Assembly: GCA_028705705.1 (NCBI GenBank)
Contig: JAQWCZ010000074.1
Coordinates: 1-8,593 of the forward strand
DNA: 8,593 nucleotides
DNA from: Paludibacter sp.
GTDB lineage: Bacteria; Bacteroidota; Bacteroidia; Bacteroidales; Paludibacteraceae
Direction of reading: 5' to 3'
Shown here: positions 1-7,345 of the stretch, piece after piece
Numbering within the stretch: position 1 is the stretch's first letter
How the letters are laid out: each line of letters opens with the position of its first letter
Made by a program: the position numbers and the translations under genes
Notes under the pieces: generated by a model
Databases searched by the model: none
The model's input: the letters and a program-made list of their open reading frames with translations, nothing else
What the model was told of the DNA's origin: nothing

Positions 1-1
1 A

Positions 2-694
2 GTCCGCAAGCAAATTGAAGAAGAAATTATTGAAATCGGCAAACGGACTAATATCGATCTGGGAATTCATGGCTTACATCCGGAACTGATTCGACTGGTC
101 GGCAAAATGAAATACCGTTCATCTTACGGACAAAACCTCCTGCAACACTCTCGCGAAGTAGCCAATCTTTGTGCTACCATGGCTTCGGAATTAGGACTGA
201 ATCCAAAAACAGCCAAAAGAGCCGGTCTGTTACACGATATTGGTAAGGTACCGGATGATGAACCGGAATTGCCACATGCCATCCTTGGTATGCGCCTGGC
301 AGAGAAATACAAAGAAAAACCGAATGTATGCAACGCCATCGGATCACACCACGACGAAGTGGAAATGGAAACGTTGATTGCTCCGATTGTGCAGGTTTGT
401 GACGCCATTTCGGGCGCTCGTCCAGGTGCTCGTCGCGAAATCGTGGAAGCTTACATCAAACGTCTGAAAGACCTGGAGAATCTGGCTGCTCAATACCCGG
501 GTGTGGTCAAGACTTACGCCATCCAAGCCGGTCGCGAATTGCGTGTTATCGTTGGGGCCGATAAAATCGACGATAAAGAAACCGAATTATTGTCATTCGA
601 TATCGCTAAAAAGATACAGGATGAAATGACTTATCCCGGACAGGTTAAAATCACGGTGATCCGTGAAACAAGGGCGGTAAGTTACGCGAAGTAA
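2..694 (+). CDS. rny: Ribonuclease Y, C-terminal part (5' end outside window)
   Basis: RNase Y is a membrane-anchored endoribonuclease that starts mRNA decay in many bacteria. The reading frame is open from base 2, so the N-terminal membrane anchor, coiled coil and KH domain lie upstream of the window. The visible 230 residues are the tail plus the whole HD phosphohydrolase domain. Metal-binding residues are visible: His49 in LLQHSREVA, the His78-Asp79 pair in LLHDIGK, a later SHHDE, and the diagnostic [15 protein letters not shown]. The end ([16 protein letters not shown]) is the normal family terminus, so the 3' end is intact. The family is usually a little over 500 residues, so somewhat more than half is missing here. 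An ATG at 107 lies inside the conserved sequence and is not a start. The gene converges on the GIY-YIG gene and is followed by a strong hairpin terminator. Identification is very secure. Confidence 0.97.
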   Translation, partial: VRKQIEEEIIEIGKRTNIDLGIHGLHPELIRLVGKMKYRSSYGQNLLQHSREVANLCATMASELGLNPKTAKRAGLLHDIGKVPDDEPELPHAILGMRLAEKYKEKPNVCNAIGSHHDEVEMETLIAPIVQVCDAISGARPGARREIVEAYIKRLKDLENLAAQYPGVVKTYAIQAGRELRVIVGADKIDDKETELLSFDIAKKIQDEMTYPGQVKITVIRETRAVSYAK

Positions 695-715
695 TGCAAT
701 ACAAAATAACTTAAG

Positions 716-757
716 AAAAAGGTGATCAGTTGCAGCAATGCAACAGGTCACCTTTTT
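716..757. terminator. Bidirectional intrinsic terminator between rny and the GIY-YIG gene
   Basis: AAAAAGGTGA (716-725) is perfectly complementary to TCACCTTTTT (748-757). After a short imperfect interior (726-728 against 745-747), a second stem GTTGC/GCAAC (729-733 with 740-744) closes a six-base loop. The A-run on the left and the T-run on the right give a U-tract whichever strand is transcribed. It starts 22 bases after the rny stop and lies about 100 bases past the stop of the convergent gene, so it can end both transcripts. This reading is seen directly; in vivo activity is inferred. Confidence 0.85.
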
Positions 758-858
758 TAGACTTGAGATATCAGGAACTTAACAAAAAAACTGAATCATT
801 GTTGATTTATTGAATAATTAATTGTAATATTTTGGACTACCATTAATTGCGACAATTT

Positions 859-1218
859 TCATTTTTTAGGTTTTTTGTTGTAACCTTTTTCTTCAAAAGG
901 CTGTAAATCATTAATAATCATATCTTCTAGCGTCTTGATTTCTTTTTTATAATCAATAGGTTTGTCTTCGGATTTTTTAATTTCATCGAGAATCTCATAA
1001 CTGAAATTCTCCGAACCAAATTCATTCCAGTCTTTTTGTAACTCACTATTCTGATGCATCCCCATATCCAATTGTAATTTTTGGGCAAACCATATCGCCT
1101 TTAAATCCAAACTACTCCCTATAAATATTTTTCCGTTAATATTATTTTTAATCTGGAATACTCCCATCTTAAACTTCATTTGTTTATATTCCTCTTTCAA
1201 CTCTTTTCGTGTCTTCAT
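859..1218 (-). CDS. Small GIY-YIG-fold family protein with degenerate catalytic motifs
   Basis: This is a complete 119-residue protein matching a small GIY-YIG nuclease family common in Bacteroidota. The first motif is GVFQIKN (residues 19-25, GVF for GIY) and the second is FIGSS (32-36, FIG for YIG). They are followed by a helix (LDLKAIW), ELQKDWNEFGSENFSYEILDE (split here as ELQKDWNEFG and SENFSYEILDE), and a C-terminal GYN (112-114). Against the I-TevI nuclease layout from memory, both motif tyrosines are Phe, and the usual Arg of the KRW helix is Ile42. The later acidic residue (Glu98) and Asn114 are kept. The fold therefore looks intact, but nuclease chemistry is doubtful. There is no signal peptide; the protein is Lys-rich (KKPKK tail) and presumably cytosolic. 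The ATG at 1216-1218 follows an A-rich leader. It is a single gene, separated from the mannosidase genes by the relic at 1266-1440, and not obviously part of their operon. Confidence 0.8.
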   Translation of the reverse strand: MKTRKELKEEYKQMKFKMGVFQIKNNINGKIFIGSSLDLKAIWFAQKLQLDMGMHQNSELQKDWNEFGSENFSYEILDEIKKSEDKPIDYKKEIKTLEDMIINDLQPFEEKGYNKKPKK

Positions 1219-1249
1219 ATCATTCTTGATTTAATAATTACCAGCAATT

Positions 1250-1280
1250 CATTTGTACAATTTGCCTATTTTCGATCAAA
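1250..1280 (-). promoter_or_regulatory. Candidate Bacteroidota-type promoter for the GIY-YIG gene
   Basis: On the minus strand TTTG (1277-1280) is followed after 19 bases by TACAAATG (1250-1257). This is to be compared with the Bacteroidota consensus TTTG, about 19-21 bases, TAnnTTTG. The -33 box and spacing fit, but the -7 box has two mismatches. The site lies about 30-60 bases before the start codon and overlaps the tail of the EEP relic. Weak evidence only. Confidence 0.2.
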
Positions 1281-1440
1281 CTCCAGTGTAACATCACAAG
1301 AAAATGATCGGAAGGCAGGCGTGCCTGTGATTCTTTCATGGTAACTTATCCTCGGGAAAATTGGATGAATTGAAATCCTCTTGTTTTGCTGGCGCTGAAC
1401 GATAAGTAGCTGTCAACACCCCATAAAAGCCATGTTTCAT
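1266..1440 (-). pseudogene. Remnant of the C-terminus of an endonuclease/exonuclease/phosphatase (EEP) family protein
   Basis: Read on the minus strand, three frames in succession give pieces of one recognisable protein end. From 1440 the first frame reads HGFYGVLTATYRSAP and then DFNSSNFPEDKLP before a TGA at 1337-1339. A frame starting one base away (from 1340) continues with KESQARLPSDHFLV. After another shift near 1295-1300 the third frame gives DVTLEFDRK and a TAG at 1266-1268. The SDHF motif followed by a beta-strand ending is the hallmark C-terminus of EEP-family (DNase I-like) hydrolases, where Asp and His of SDH are catalytic. At least two frameshifts are needed, and the roughly 250 N-terminal residues of a normal secreted EEP protein are absent, because GH125 ends only about 50 bases upstream. 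I infer a decayed, internally deleted gene that once followed GH125 in the same operon. The family call rests on remembered motif patterns. Confidence 0.55.
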
Positions 1441-1491
1441 GTTTAATCATTTATAATTCTACGCAAAAATAGTCATTTTCAATCATCTACA

Positions 1492-2961
1492 TCACAAACT
1501 ATTCAACAAATCAAGTTTCCCCTTTTCAATCAAAGTAATAATTAACTCCCCAAATAAAGAATTTTGCCAGGCAAACCAGGAGCGCGTATAAGTATACGGG
1601 TCGTCCTTATGAAACGACTCATGCATGAATCCTGTATCAGCATCTGTATTCATTAACATTCTGAGACAATTACTTATCTCTTCGTCGTCGTTGCTGGTGA
1701 AGGCTCTCATCATGATGCTCATGGGCCATATCATATCATAACCAATATGGGGACCGCCTATTCCCTCTCCGGCTTTGCCACGGAAAAAATAGGGATTGTC
1801 TTCACTCCACACAAAACGCCTGGTGTTTTGGTAGATTTTATCTTGGAGACTCACATCTCCCAAATAAGCCATGGCAAGTAAACTCGGTACATTGGCATCG
1901 TCCATCAGCAACTGATTGCCAAATCCATCTACTTCAAAAGCATAAATTTTTCCATATTTCGGGTGTTTGAAAATCGCATATTTCTTCAATGCCTTTTCTA
2001 CTTCGGATGCCAACCCCAGACAATCATCAGCCAACGATAGCTTATTATTCACAACTTTCAGAATTTCAGCAGCTTTACGTAATGATGTCACTGCAAAGAA
2101 ATTCGATGGAATCAGAAACTGAAAAGTTGTAGCATCATCTGAAGGACGAAATGCCGACGCAATTAATCCAACCGGCTTCACCGGATGTCCCAGACCGTCG
2201 TTTGACATGGTATCTAATTGTCGCTCAGTCACACGTTGAAAACGATAGAGCCCGACACCGTCTTTTCGTTGCTGTTCCCTGAATGTTTGTAATACCAATT
2301 CCATTGCTCTGACCCAATCTACCGTAAATACAGATGTGTCGCCGGTAATTTTCCAGTACTCGTACGCGAGACGGATGGGATAACACAAAGAATCGATTTC
2401 CCATTTCCTTTCATGCAATTCCGGAATCATATCGGTCAAATCCTTCATCCAATGTCCGTTGGGATGCGGACCATCATTGAAAGCGTTGGCATAGGGATCA
2501 ATCAATATACTTTTTATCTGGCGGTTAATCACACCGGCAATCAATCGTTGAAGTTCAGGATCATCGGAAGCTAACTTCACATAAGGCCACACCTGTGCTG
2601 CTGAATCACGCAACCACATCGCATGAATGTCTCCGGTATAAACAAAAGTATCATCCTGTCCGTCAACAATCCGGTAATGAACCGTAGTATCGAGGGTATT
2701 CGGAAAACAGTTTCCAAACATCCAGGCCAGTTTAGAGTTGGTTAACACCCGTTTAACCGCCGCAATCTTATCTTCCACTGCTTTGGAATTAAACAAACGC
2801 TTGTGTTCTTCGGGTCGTTTGCACCTATATATTATGGTGTTATCCTGAATATTTTTCCGGATTCCTGTATCTGTATTCTCAACCACAAAAGTATTTTCAG
2901 CCACAACAACCGTATTGATCATCACGGCGATGACCAACAACATCCTATATTTTAGTTTCAT
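1492..2961 (-). CDS. GH125 exo-alpha-1,6-mannosidase, exported
   Basis: This 489-residue protein matches glycoside hydrolase family 125 (former DUF1237). These are metal-independent inverting exo-alpha-1,6-mannosidases with an (alpha/alpha)6 barrel. A signal peptide spans residues 1-21 (cleavage after VVVA), so it should act in the periplasm or envelope. Family landmarks in order: MFGNCFPNTLDTTV (81-94), DIHAMWLRDSAAQVWPY (111-127), ANAFNDGPHPNGHW (158-171), KWEIDSLCYP (187-196), GLIASAFRPSDDA (265-277), FLIPSNFFA (282-290), VDGFGNQLLMDDANVPSLL (344-362), GGPHIGYDMIWPMSI (402-416), FMHESF (445-450) and RSWFAWQNSLFGELI (460-474). By comparison with characterised members, Asp190 is the likely general acid and Glu448 the likely general base. 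The length is normal and no residue looks lost. Its ATG lies 5 bases after the GH92 stop, behind an A-rich leader, so the two are co-transcribed. The likely role is removing alpha-1,6 mannose from mannan backbone or N-glycan core after branch trimming. Confidence 0.93.
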   Translation of the reverse strand: MKLKYRMLLVIAVMINTVVVAENTFVVENTDTGIRKNIQDNTIIYRCKRPEEHKRLFNSKAVEDKIAAVKRVLTNSKLAWMFGNCFPNTLDTTVHYRIVDGQDDTFVYTGDIHAMWLRDSAAQVWPYVKLASDDPELQRLIAGVINRQIKSILIDPYANAFNDGPHPNGHWMKDLTDMIPELHERKWEIDSLCYPIRLAYEYWKITGDTSVFTVDWVRAMELVLQTFREQQRKDGVGLYRFQRVTERQLDTMSNDGLGHPVKPVGLIASAFRPSDDATTFQFLIPSNFFAVTSLRKAAEILKVVNNKLSLADDCLGLASEVEKALKKYAIFKHPKYGKIYAFEVDGFGNQLLMDDANVPSLLAMAYLGDVSLQDKIYQNTRRFVWSEDNPYFFRGKAGEGIGGPHIGYDMIWPMSIMMRAFTSNDDEEISNCLRMLMNTDADTGFMHESFHKDDPYTYTRSWFAWQNSLFGELIITLIEKGKLDLLNSL

Positions 2962-2966
2962 TGTCT

Positions 2967-5258
2967 TTATTTATTTTTAAGTTCGTTGGAAAAAGAGTAT
3001 GGAAAAGTAGCTGCTGATGTTCCGCGTGATGTATTCGGGGTATCAGACATCCTGAAGTTAATGTTGGCTCCTTTCATCAAATCCCCATGTTTAAAATAAT
3101 TCAGGGGGTATTTCCTGTTGTTCAATCTGATATCGTTCACATAAACATGCTTTTGGCAGTTATTATCAGCCTTAATTTGAATTTTCTTACCGTTTTCCAG
3201 GTGCAGGGTAACTTTCTTAAACAAGGGAGAACCGATGATATATTCATCCGAACCCGGACAAACCGGATAGAAACCCAAGGCTGAAAAGACGTACCAGGCA
3301 GAGGTTTGACCGTTATCTTCATCCCCGCAATAGCCGTCGGGATTTGGGGTGTACAACTTATCCATCACTTTCCTGATCCAGTATTGACCTTTCCAGGGCT
3401 GTCCGGTATAATTATACAGATACAGCATGTGCTGAATGGGCTGATTTCCGTGTGCATACTGACCCATGTTCATGATCTGCATTTCGCGGATTTCATGGAT
3501 AACACTTCTGTAATAACTTTCATCAAAAATTGGTGGCATAATAAACACGCTATCGAGCATACCTACAAATTTTTTATTCCCACCCATCAAATCAATCAAA
3601 CCCTGCACATCATGGAACACCGACCAGGTATAATGCCAGCTGTTTCCTTCGGTGAACGCATCTCCCCATTTCACAGGATTAAACGGCGACTGGAATGTCC
3701 CGTCTTCATTCTTCCCGCGCATCAGGTTGGTGGATGGATCAAATAAATTTTTGTAATTCATGGCTCTTTTCGCAAAAACCGATAATTCTTCCTGTGGACG
3801 ACCGAGTTTTTTACCCAGCTGATAAATTGTCCAGTCGGCATACGCGTATTCAAGCGTTCTGGCTGCATTCTCATTGATTCCCACGTTGTAAGGCACATAT
3901 CCCAGCTTGTTGTAATACTGATGTCCCAACCGCCCTGTCGATCTGGATGTAGAATGTACATGCTCAGTGCCATGCAGTATGGCTTCATATAGTTTTTCTA
4001 TGTCATACCCTCTTAAGCCTTTCAGATAGGCATCCGCGACAACCGAGGCCGAGTTGTTGCCAACCATGCAATCACGGTGTCCCGGACTTGCCCACTCCGG
4101 CAGAAATCCGCTTTCAAGATACGTATTTACCAATCCCTCCTGAATTTGCTTATTAACAGATGGATACATCAGGTTCAGAAAAGGAAACAGGGAACGGAAA
4201 GTATCCCAGAAACCGGTATCTGTGTACATGTAGCCAGGCAATACTTTGCCATTATACGGACTATAATGAACCACCTTGCCATTTTCATCATATTCGAAAA
4301 AACTACGTGGAAACAATACCGAACGGTATAAACAAGAATAGAAAGTCCGCAAATTGTCCAAATTGTCGTCTTCCACCTCAATTTTCGACAACACGTCGTT
4401 CCACACATTCCGTCCTTCCTGTCTGATATCTTCAAAATCACGCTGACCCAGTTCGCGCAGGTTTAACTCTGCCTGTGCATGACTGATAAACGAAGATGCT
4501 ACACGCGCATGCACCACTTCTCCTTTTTGGGTTGCAAAACCTATGATTGCTCCGGCATGATTATCTTCAACCGACAGCCTTCCCTGCTCTATATTACCAC
4601 TGTTGACAGTAGAAGTATAACTAAAGGGTTTATCGAAAACCAGTACAAAATAATTTTTAAAATTCTTCGGAACTCCCCCATTGTTACGGGTAGTGTAACC
4701 AATAATTTTATTTTCCTCTGGGATAATTTTTACATACGAACCCCGGTCATAAGCATCTACTACCACGTAAGCATGTTCCGTTTCAGGAAAAGTAAACCGG
4801 AACATGACCGCTCTTTCGGTCGGCGTAAACTCGGTAACCACATCGTGATCGGCAAGATAGACCTTGTAATAATTGGGCCGGGCTATTTCAGCTTTATGTG
4901 AGAACCAGCTTGCGCGGTCATTTTCATTGAAAATGGGTTTGCCGGTTACCGGCATGATGGCAAACTGACCATAATCGTTGATCCAGGGACTGGGCTGGTG
5001 CGTTTGTTTAAAACCCCTTATTTTATCAGCATCGTAAGAATATACCCAACCATCACCCATTTTGCCTGTTTGTGGCGTCCAGAAATTCATCCCCCAGGGT
5101 CGGGCTACTGCAGGATAAGTATTGCCGTTCGACAAGGAATGTTTCGACTGCGTTCCAACCAGGATACTGACATAATCGATATACCCTGTCGGTTTTATAG
5201 CAAAAGCATTACCCACACAGAAACACAAACACAAGATTAAATAAAACCATTTTTTCAT
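2967..5258 (-). CDS. GH92 calcium-dependent alpha-mannosidase, probably alpha-1,2-acting, exported
   Basis: This 763-residue protein is a full-length glycoside hydrolase family 92 enzyme: an N-terminal beta-sandwich followed by an (alpha/alpha)6 catalytic domain. GH92 enzymes are Ca2+-dependent inverting exo-alpha-mannosidases. The signal peptide is MKKWFYLILCLCFCVGNAFA. I chose the ATG at 5256-5258 over a GTG two codons upstream because it gives a standard MKK signal peptide and an ATGA overlap with the preceding stop. Numbered from this ATG, landmarks are SPW (90-92), GYMYTDTGFWDTFRSLFPF (342-360), FLPEWASPGHRDCMVGNNSA (385-404), FTEGNSWHYTW (535-545), a His588-Glu589 pair, YAHGNQPIQHMLYLYNYTGQ (601-620) and GDEDNGQTSAWYV (645-657). 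Compared at a constant shift of +4 with what I recall of BT3990, Glu537 is the acid, Asp646/Asp648 the base region, and Trp92 plus His588-Glu589 match +1-subsite residues tied to alpha-1,2 specificity. The family call is very secure; linkage specificity is inference. Confidence 0.95.
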   Translation of the reverse strand: MKKWFYLILCLCFCVGNAFAIKPTGYIDYVSILVGTQSKHSLSNGNTYPAVARPWGMNFWTPQTGKMGDGWVYSYDADKIRGFKQTHQPSPWINDYGQFAIMPVTGKPIFNENDRASWFSHKAEIARPNYYKVYLADHDVVTEFTPTERAVMFRFTFPETEHAYVVVDAYDRGSYVKIIPEENKIIGYTTRNNGGVPKNFKNYFVLVFDKPFSYTSTVNSGNIEQGRLSVEDNHAGAIIGFATQKGEVVHARVASSFISHAQAELNLRELGQRDFEDIRQEGRNVWNDVLSKIEVEDDNLDNLRTFYSCLYRSVLFPRSFFEYDENGKVVHYSPYNGKVLPGYMYTDTGFWDTFRSLFPFLNLMYPSVNKQIQEGLVNTYLESGFLPEWASPGHRDCMVGNNSASVVADAYLKGLRGYDIEKLYEAILHGTEHVHSTSRSTGRLGHQYYNKLGYVPYNVGINENAARTLEYAYADWTIYQLGKKLGRPQEELSVFAKRAMNYKNLFDPSTNLMRGKNEDGTFQSPFNPVKWGDAFTEGNSWHYTWSVFHDVQGLIDLMGGNKKFVGMLDSVFIMPPIFDESYYRSVIHEIREMQIMNMGQYAHGNQPIQHMLYLYNYTGQPWKGQYWIRKVMDKLYTPNPDGYCGDEDNGQTSAWYVFSALGFYPVCPGSDEYIIGSPLFKKVTLHLENGKKIQIKADNNCQKHVYVNDIRLNNRKYPLNYFKHGDLMKGANINFRMSDTPNTSRGTSAATFPYSFSNELKNK

Positions 5259-7204
5259 AAACACATTTTTATTTTATTTTCCAACAATCTGATAAAATAA
5301 CCACCGGCAGGACATCTGCTGTTTAATTGCATACAATTACCCATGGTAGAAATATAATTTTTATTTTCAGCATTATTCTTACTGTATTCAGAAATTGAAT
5401 CTGTTATTAAATTTACATAACTACAAAAATAATCGTTATCATCTGATAGTGCAGCTATCCATAACATTTTATCAGCATCAGCAAACAATTCATTATTAAG
5501 AATTAACTGATCCTTATTAACTTTATCGCAGTTGTATAGTTTTAACACTTGTTCATTGATATCTTTTGGAAAAATTTGCAAATTCAACAATTTATTCCAT
5601 ACCAGATGATGTACACCTAAAGTATTATTTTTCCATGTATCCGGTTCTAGCAGGATATGCCTCGAAATGAAAGCATTAGCTAATACCTCTGCCTGATGTT
5701 GGTAATGCTCAGCTAAAGCATTTTTTTCGGCATGTTTTGCGAGTCTGGCAAAAGAAGCAATCCCGATTGTTGTTTTAATGGAGGAATTTCCTTTAAAATA
5801 GGCAAGACAATCATTAGCATTATTTTGATGTGCAACCGAATTTTCTTTCCTCAACAGGTTTTCAACACAAGCATGCAATACATCCCAATTTTTCAAAGCA
5901 AATTGAGCATCTCCTTCAACTTCAACTATAGCGCATGAAAGAATCAACAAAGTTGCAATATCATCTTTTGAAAGCAGTTCACCTTTATTTAACACTTCTC
6001 CGGCTTTCAATAAATGTGGTTGTAACACATACTTTAAAACATCGACATTGAAATATAAAAACAGGGGTGAAGACAAATATACAGATTCGATTGTTGTTTG
6101 TTGATGTATAAAAGATAATGCATAACGATAGGCCATAGCGCATAAAGCAGCATATTTCTCACAACCCGAGTGAGTTGCATCCACTACTAATTGATTATCA
6201 AATCTTTTACATTTTCTAACGATTGTTTTGTAATTATTAAAAGCATCATCATACTGAGATAAGATATCCCAGTTATGCTTTTTATATCCTGATGAATGAA
6301 ATTTTTTATCTGTGCCAATATTTAAATCATGGATATTGCATACCATCATGACATTACCGGAACTTCTAAATATTCTCCCGTGATTTTTTATTAAAGCTAA
6401 AGAACTGTGCTTATTTTCTCCTTTGATTACATGCTCCAACATCTGATTGGAAACAAATTCGGAACGCAGTTTAGTACTACTACCTATCGAATAATTTGTT
6501 TGTTCTTTTTCTGATATCAGATAAAAGCTTCCTTTTTTATTTAAAATATCATCACTTCTATGTTTACCTGAAATTCCATCGACTTGTTTTTCTGATCTCA
6601 TAAAAACCAATTTGTTATATTCAAAGCTCTCGCTTACCACAACACCCGGAATATCTTCCGGACAACAAGCTTCAGCAGCTTCAAAAAAAAGCTGCACATG
6701 GTGAGGCTTTCCATCATTGGTCTGAATGCTATATGAAATAAAATTAATAGGACAAGGGAATAAATCAGATACTTGTAACAACAAAGGAGAGGTAAAATTC
6801 AGATGAAGGTCAACTCCTCCGCAGGTAAATAAATAGGAAGTTTGGGTAGCACTGATTTTAACAGATTGTTGTATTGCTGTATCAGTAAAGAATATTTTAT
6901 TATTTACTGATGGATGCAAGCTATCGGAGGTTAATAAAGTGTCTTGTTGAGCAGTACCCATGAAACGATAGACCTTTTCATCAACCTTTATCGCTCCTGT
7001 TAGTGGAAAATCTTTCCCGTCTGAATGTTTAAGTTGGCTATCAAAAAGATTATCGGAAAAAGACCAAATACTTGTTGAACAACTAAATGTAAAAACAGGG
7101 ACTGCTGATGAATTAAGATTTATCATCACATCAGAAAATTTAATTTGATGACAGGATGATAAAACAACAAGAGAAAGTATTAATGCGATAAAGTTTTTCT
7201 TCAT
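5255..7204 (-). CDS. Shortened glutaminase-like (DUF5127/DUF4965/DUF1793) lipoprotein
   Basis: This 649-residue protein resembles the bacterial family related to fungal glutaminase GtaA. The chosen ATG (7202-7204) gives MKKN, a hydrophobic stretch and the lipobox LSSC with Cys18, so it is a lipoprotein; a GTG one codon upstream is less likely. N-terminal matches are SIWSFSDNL (45-53), GAIKVDEKVYRFMG (70-83) and TNDGKPHHVQLFFEAA. Further matches follow: EKYAALCAMAYRYALSF (349-365), SSPLFLYFN (378-386), LILSCAIVEVEGDAQFA (420-436), GIASFARLA, LGVHHLVWNKLLNLQIFP (529-546), DADKMLWIAAL and AGGYFIRLL (633-641). Relatives usually exceed 800 residues. Two blocks expected between 365 and 420 are missing: the FFSKENFSNG...TVDV stretch and the AHDLGTYP segment. 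The CTDDFAGHLAHN-like stretch is replaced by NANDCLAYFKGN. There is no frameshift, so it is an intact but diverged gene, and catalytic activity is doubtful. It is clearly more AT-rich than GH92. Its TGA overlaps the GH92 ATG, implying coupled translation. Substrate unknown. Confidence 0.72.
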   Translation of the reverse strand: MKKNFIALILSLVVLSSCHQIKFSDVMINLNSSAVPVFTFSCSTSIWSFSDNLFDSQLKHSDGKDFPLTGAIKVDEKVYRFMGTAQQDTLLTSDSLHPSVNNKIFFTDTAIQQSVKISATQTSYLFTCGGVDLHLNFTSPLLLQVSDLFPCPINFISYSIQTNDGKPHHVQLFFEAAEACCPEDIPGVVVSESFEYNKLVFMRSEKQVDGISGKHRSDDILNKKGSFYLISEKEQTNYSIGSSTKLRSEFVSNQMLEHVIKGENKHSSLALIKNHGRIFRSSGNVMMVCNIHDLNIGTDKKFHSSGYKKHNWDILSQYDDAFNNYKTIVRKCKRFDNQLVVDATHSGCEKYAALCAMAYRYALSFIHQQTTIESVYLSSPLFLYFNVDVLKYVLQPHLLKAGEVLNKGELLSKDDIATLLILSCAIVEVEGDAQFALKNWDVLHACVENLLRKENSVAHQNNANDCLAYFKGNSSIKTTIGIASFARLAKHAEKNALAEHYQHQAEVLANAFISRHILLEPDTWKNNTLGVHHLVWNKLLNLQIFPKDINEQVLKLYNCDKVNKDQLILNNELFADADKMLWIAALSDDNDYFCSYVNLITDSISEYSKNNAENKNYISTMGNCMQLNSRCPAGGYFIRLLENKIKMCL

Positions 7205-7276
7205 CACTTCAGAACATTTAAGTTATAAAATTTTATATAGCAATATTTTATATAATGTTGAATATCATATCTTTAA

Positions 7277-7306
7277 CTAACATAACATCGAGCTATCAAC
7301 AACAAA
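7277..7306 (-). promoter_or_regulatory. Candidate promoter for the lipoprotein-GH92-GH125 operon
   Basis: On the minus strand TTTG (7303-7306) is followed after 18 bases by TATGTTAG (7277-7284). This differs at one position from the Bacteroidota -7 consensus TAnnTTTG and lies one base short of the usual spacing. It sits in the 141-base gap between the flavodoxin gene and the lipoprotein gene, with a predicted start about 65 bases before the ATG. The gap is very AT-rich, so a chance match is possible. No operator or riboswitch structure is evident here. Confidence 0.3.
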
Positions 7307-7345
7307 ATTCAGCAATCAGTCAGTTAATACCTGCGAACTGCTAGT

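Noticed and set aside
809..858. Direct repeat ATTAATTG, two copies in the rny to GIY-YIG gap
   Set aside because: Eight-base repeats are expected by chance in such AT-rich DNA, and there is no regular spacing or third copy.
1253..1260. TTGTACAA palindrome upstream of the GIY-YIG gene
   Set aside because: It is only 8 bases, does not extend, and has no partner site, so an operator cannot be supported.
1293..1331. Inverted repeat ATCACA...TGTGAT enclosing the palindrome CAGGCGTGCCTG
   Set aside because: It looked like an operator or attachment site, but it falls within the codons of the EEP relic (ESQARLPSDHFLV), the central palindrome leaves almost no loop, and no second copy is seen.
3306..3746. 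146-codon open frame on the + strand
   Set aside because: It lies wholly antisense to strongly conserved GH92 coding sequence, has no recognisable domain, and its composition follows the opposite strand's codons.
4479..4901. 140-codon open frame on the + strand
   Set aside because: It is antisense to the GH92 N-terminal domain, with no motif or leader; a shadow frame.
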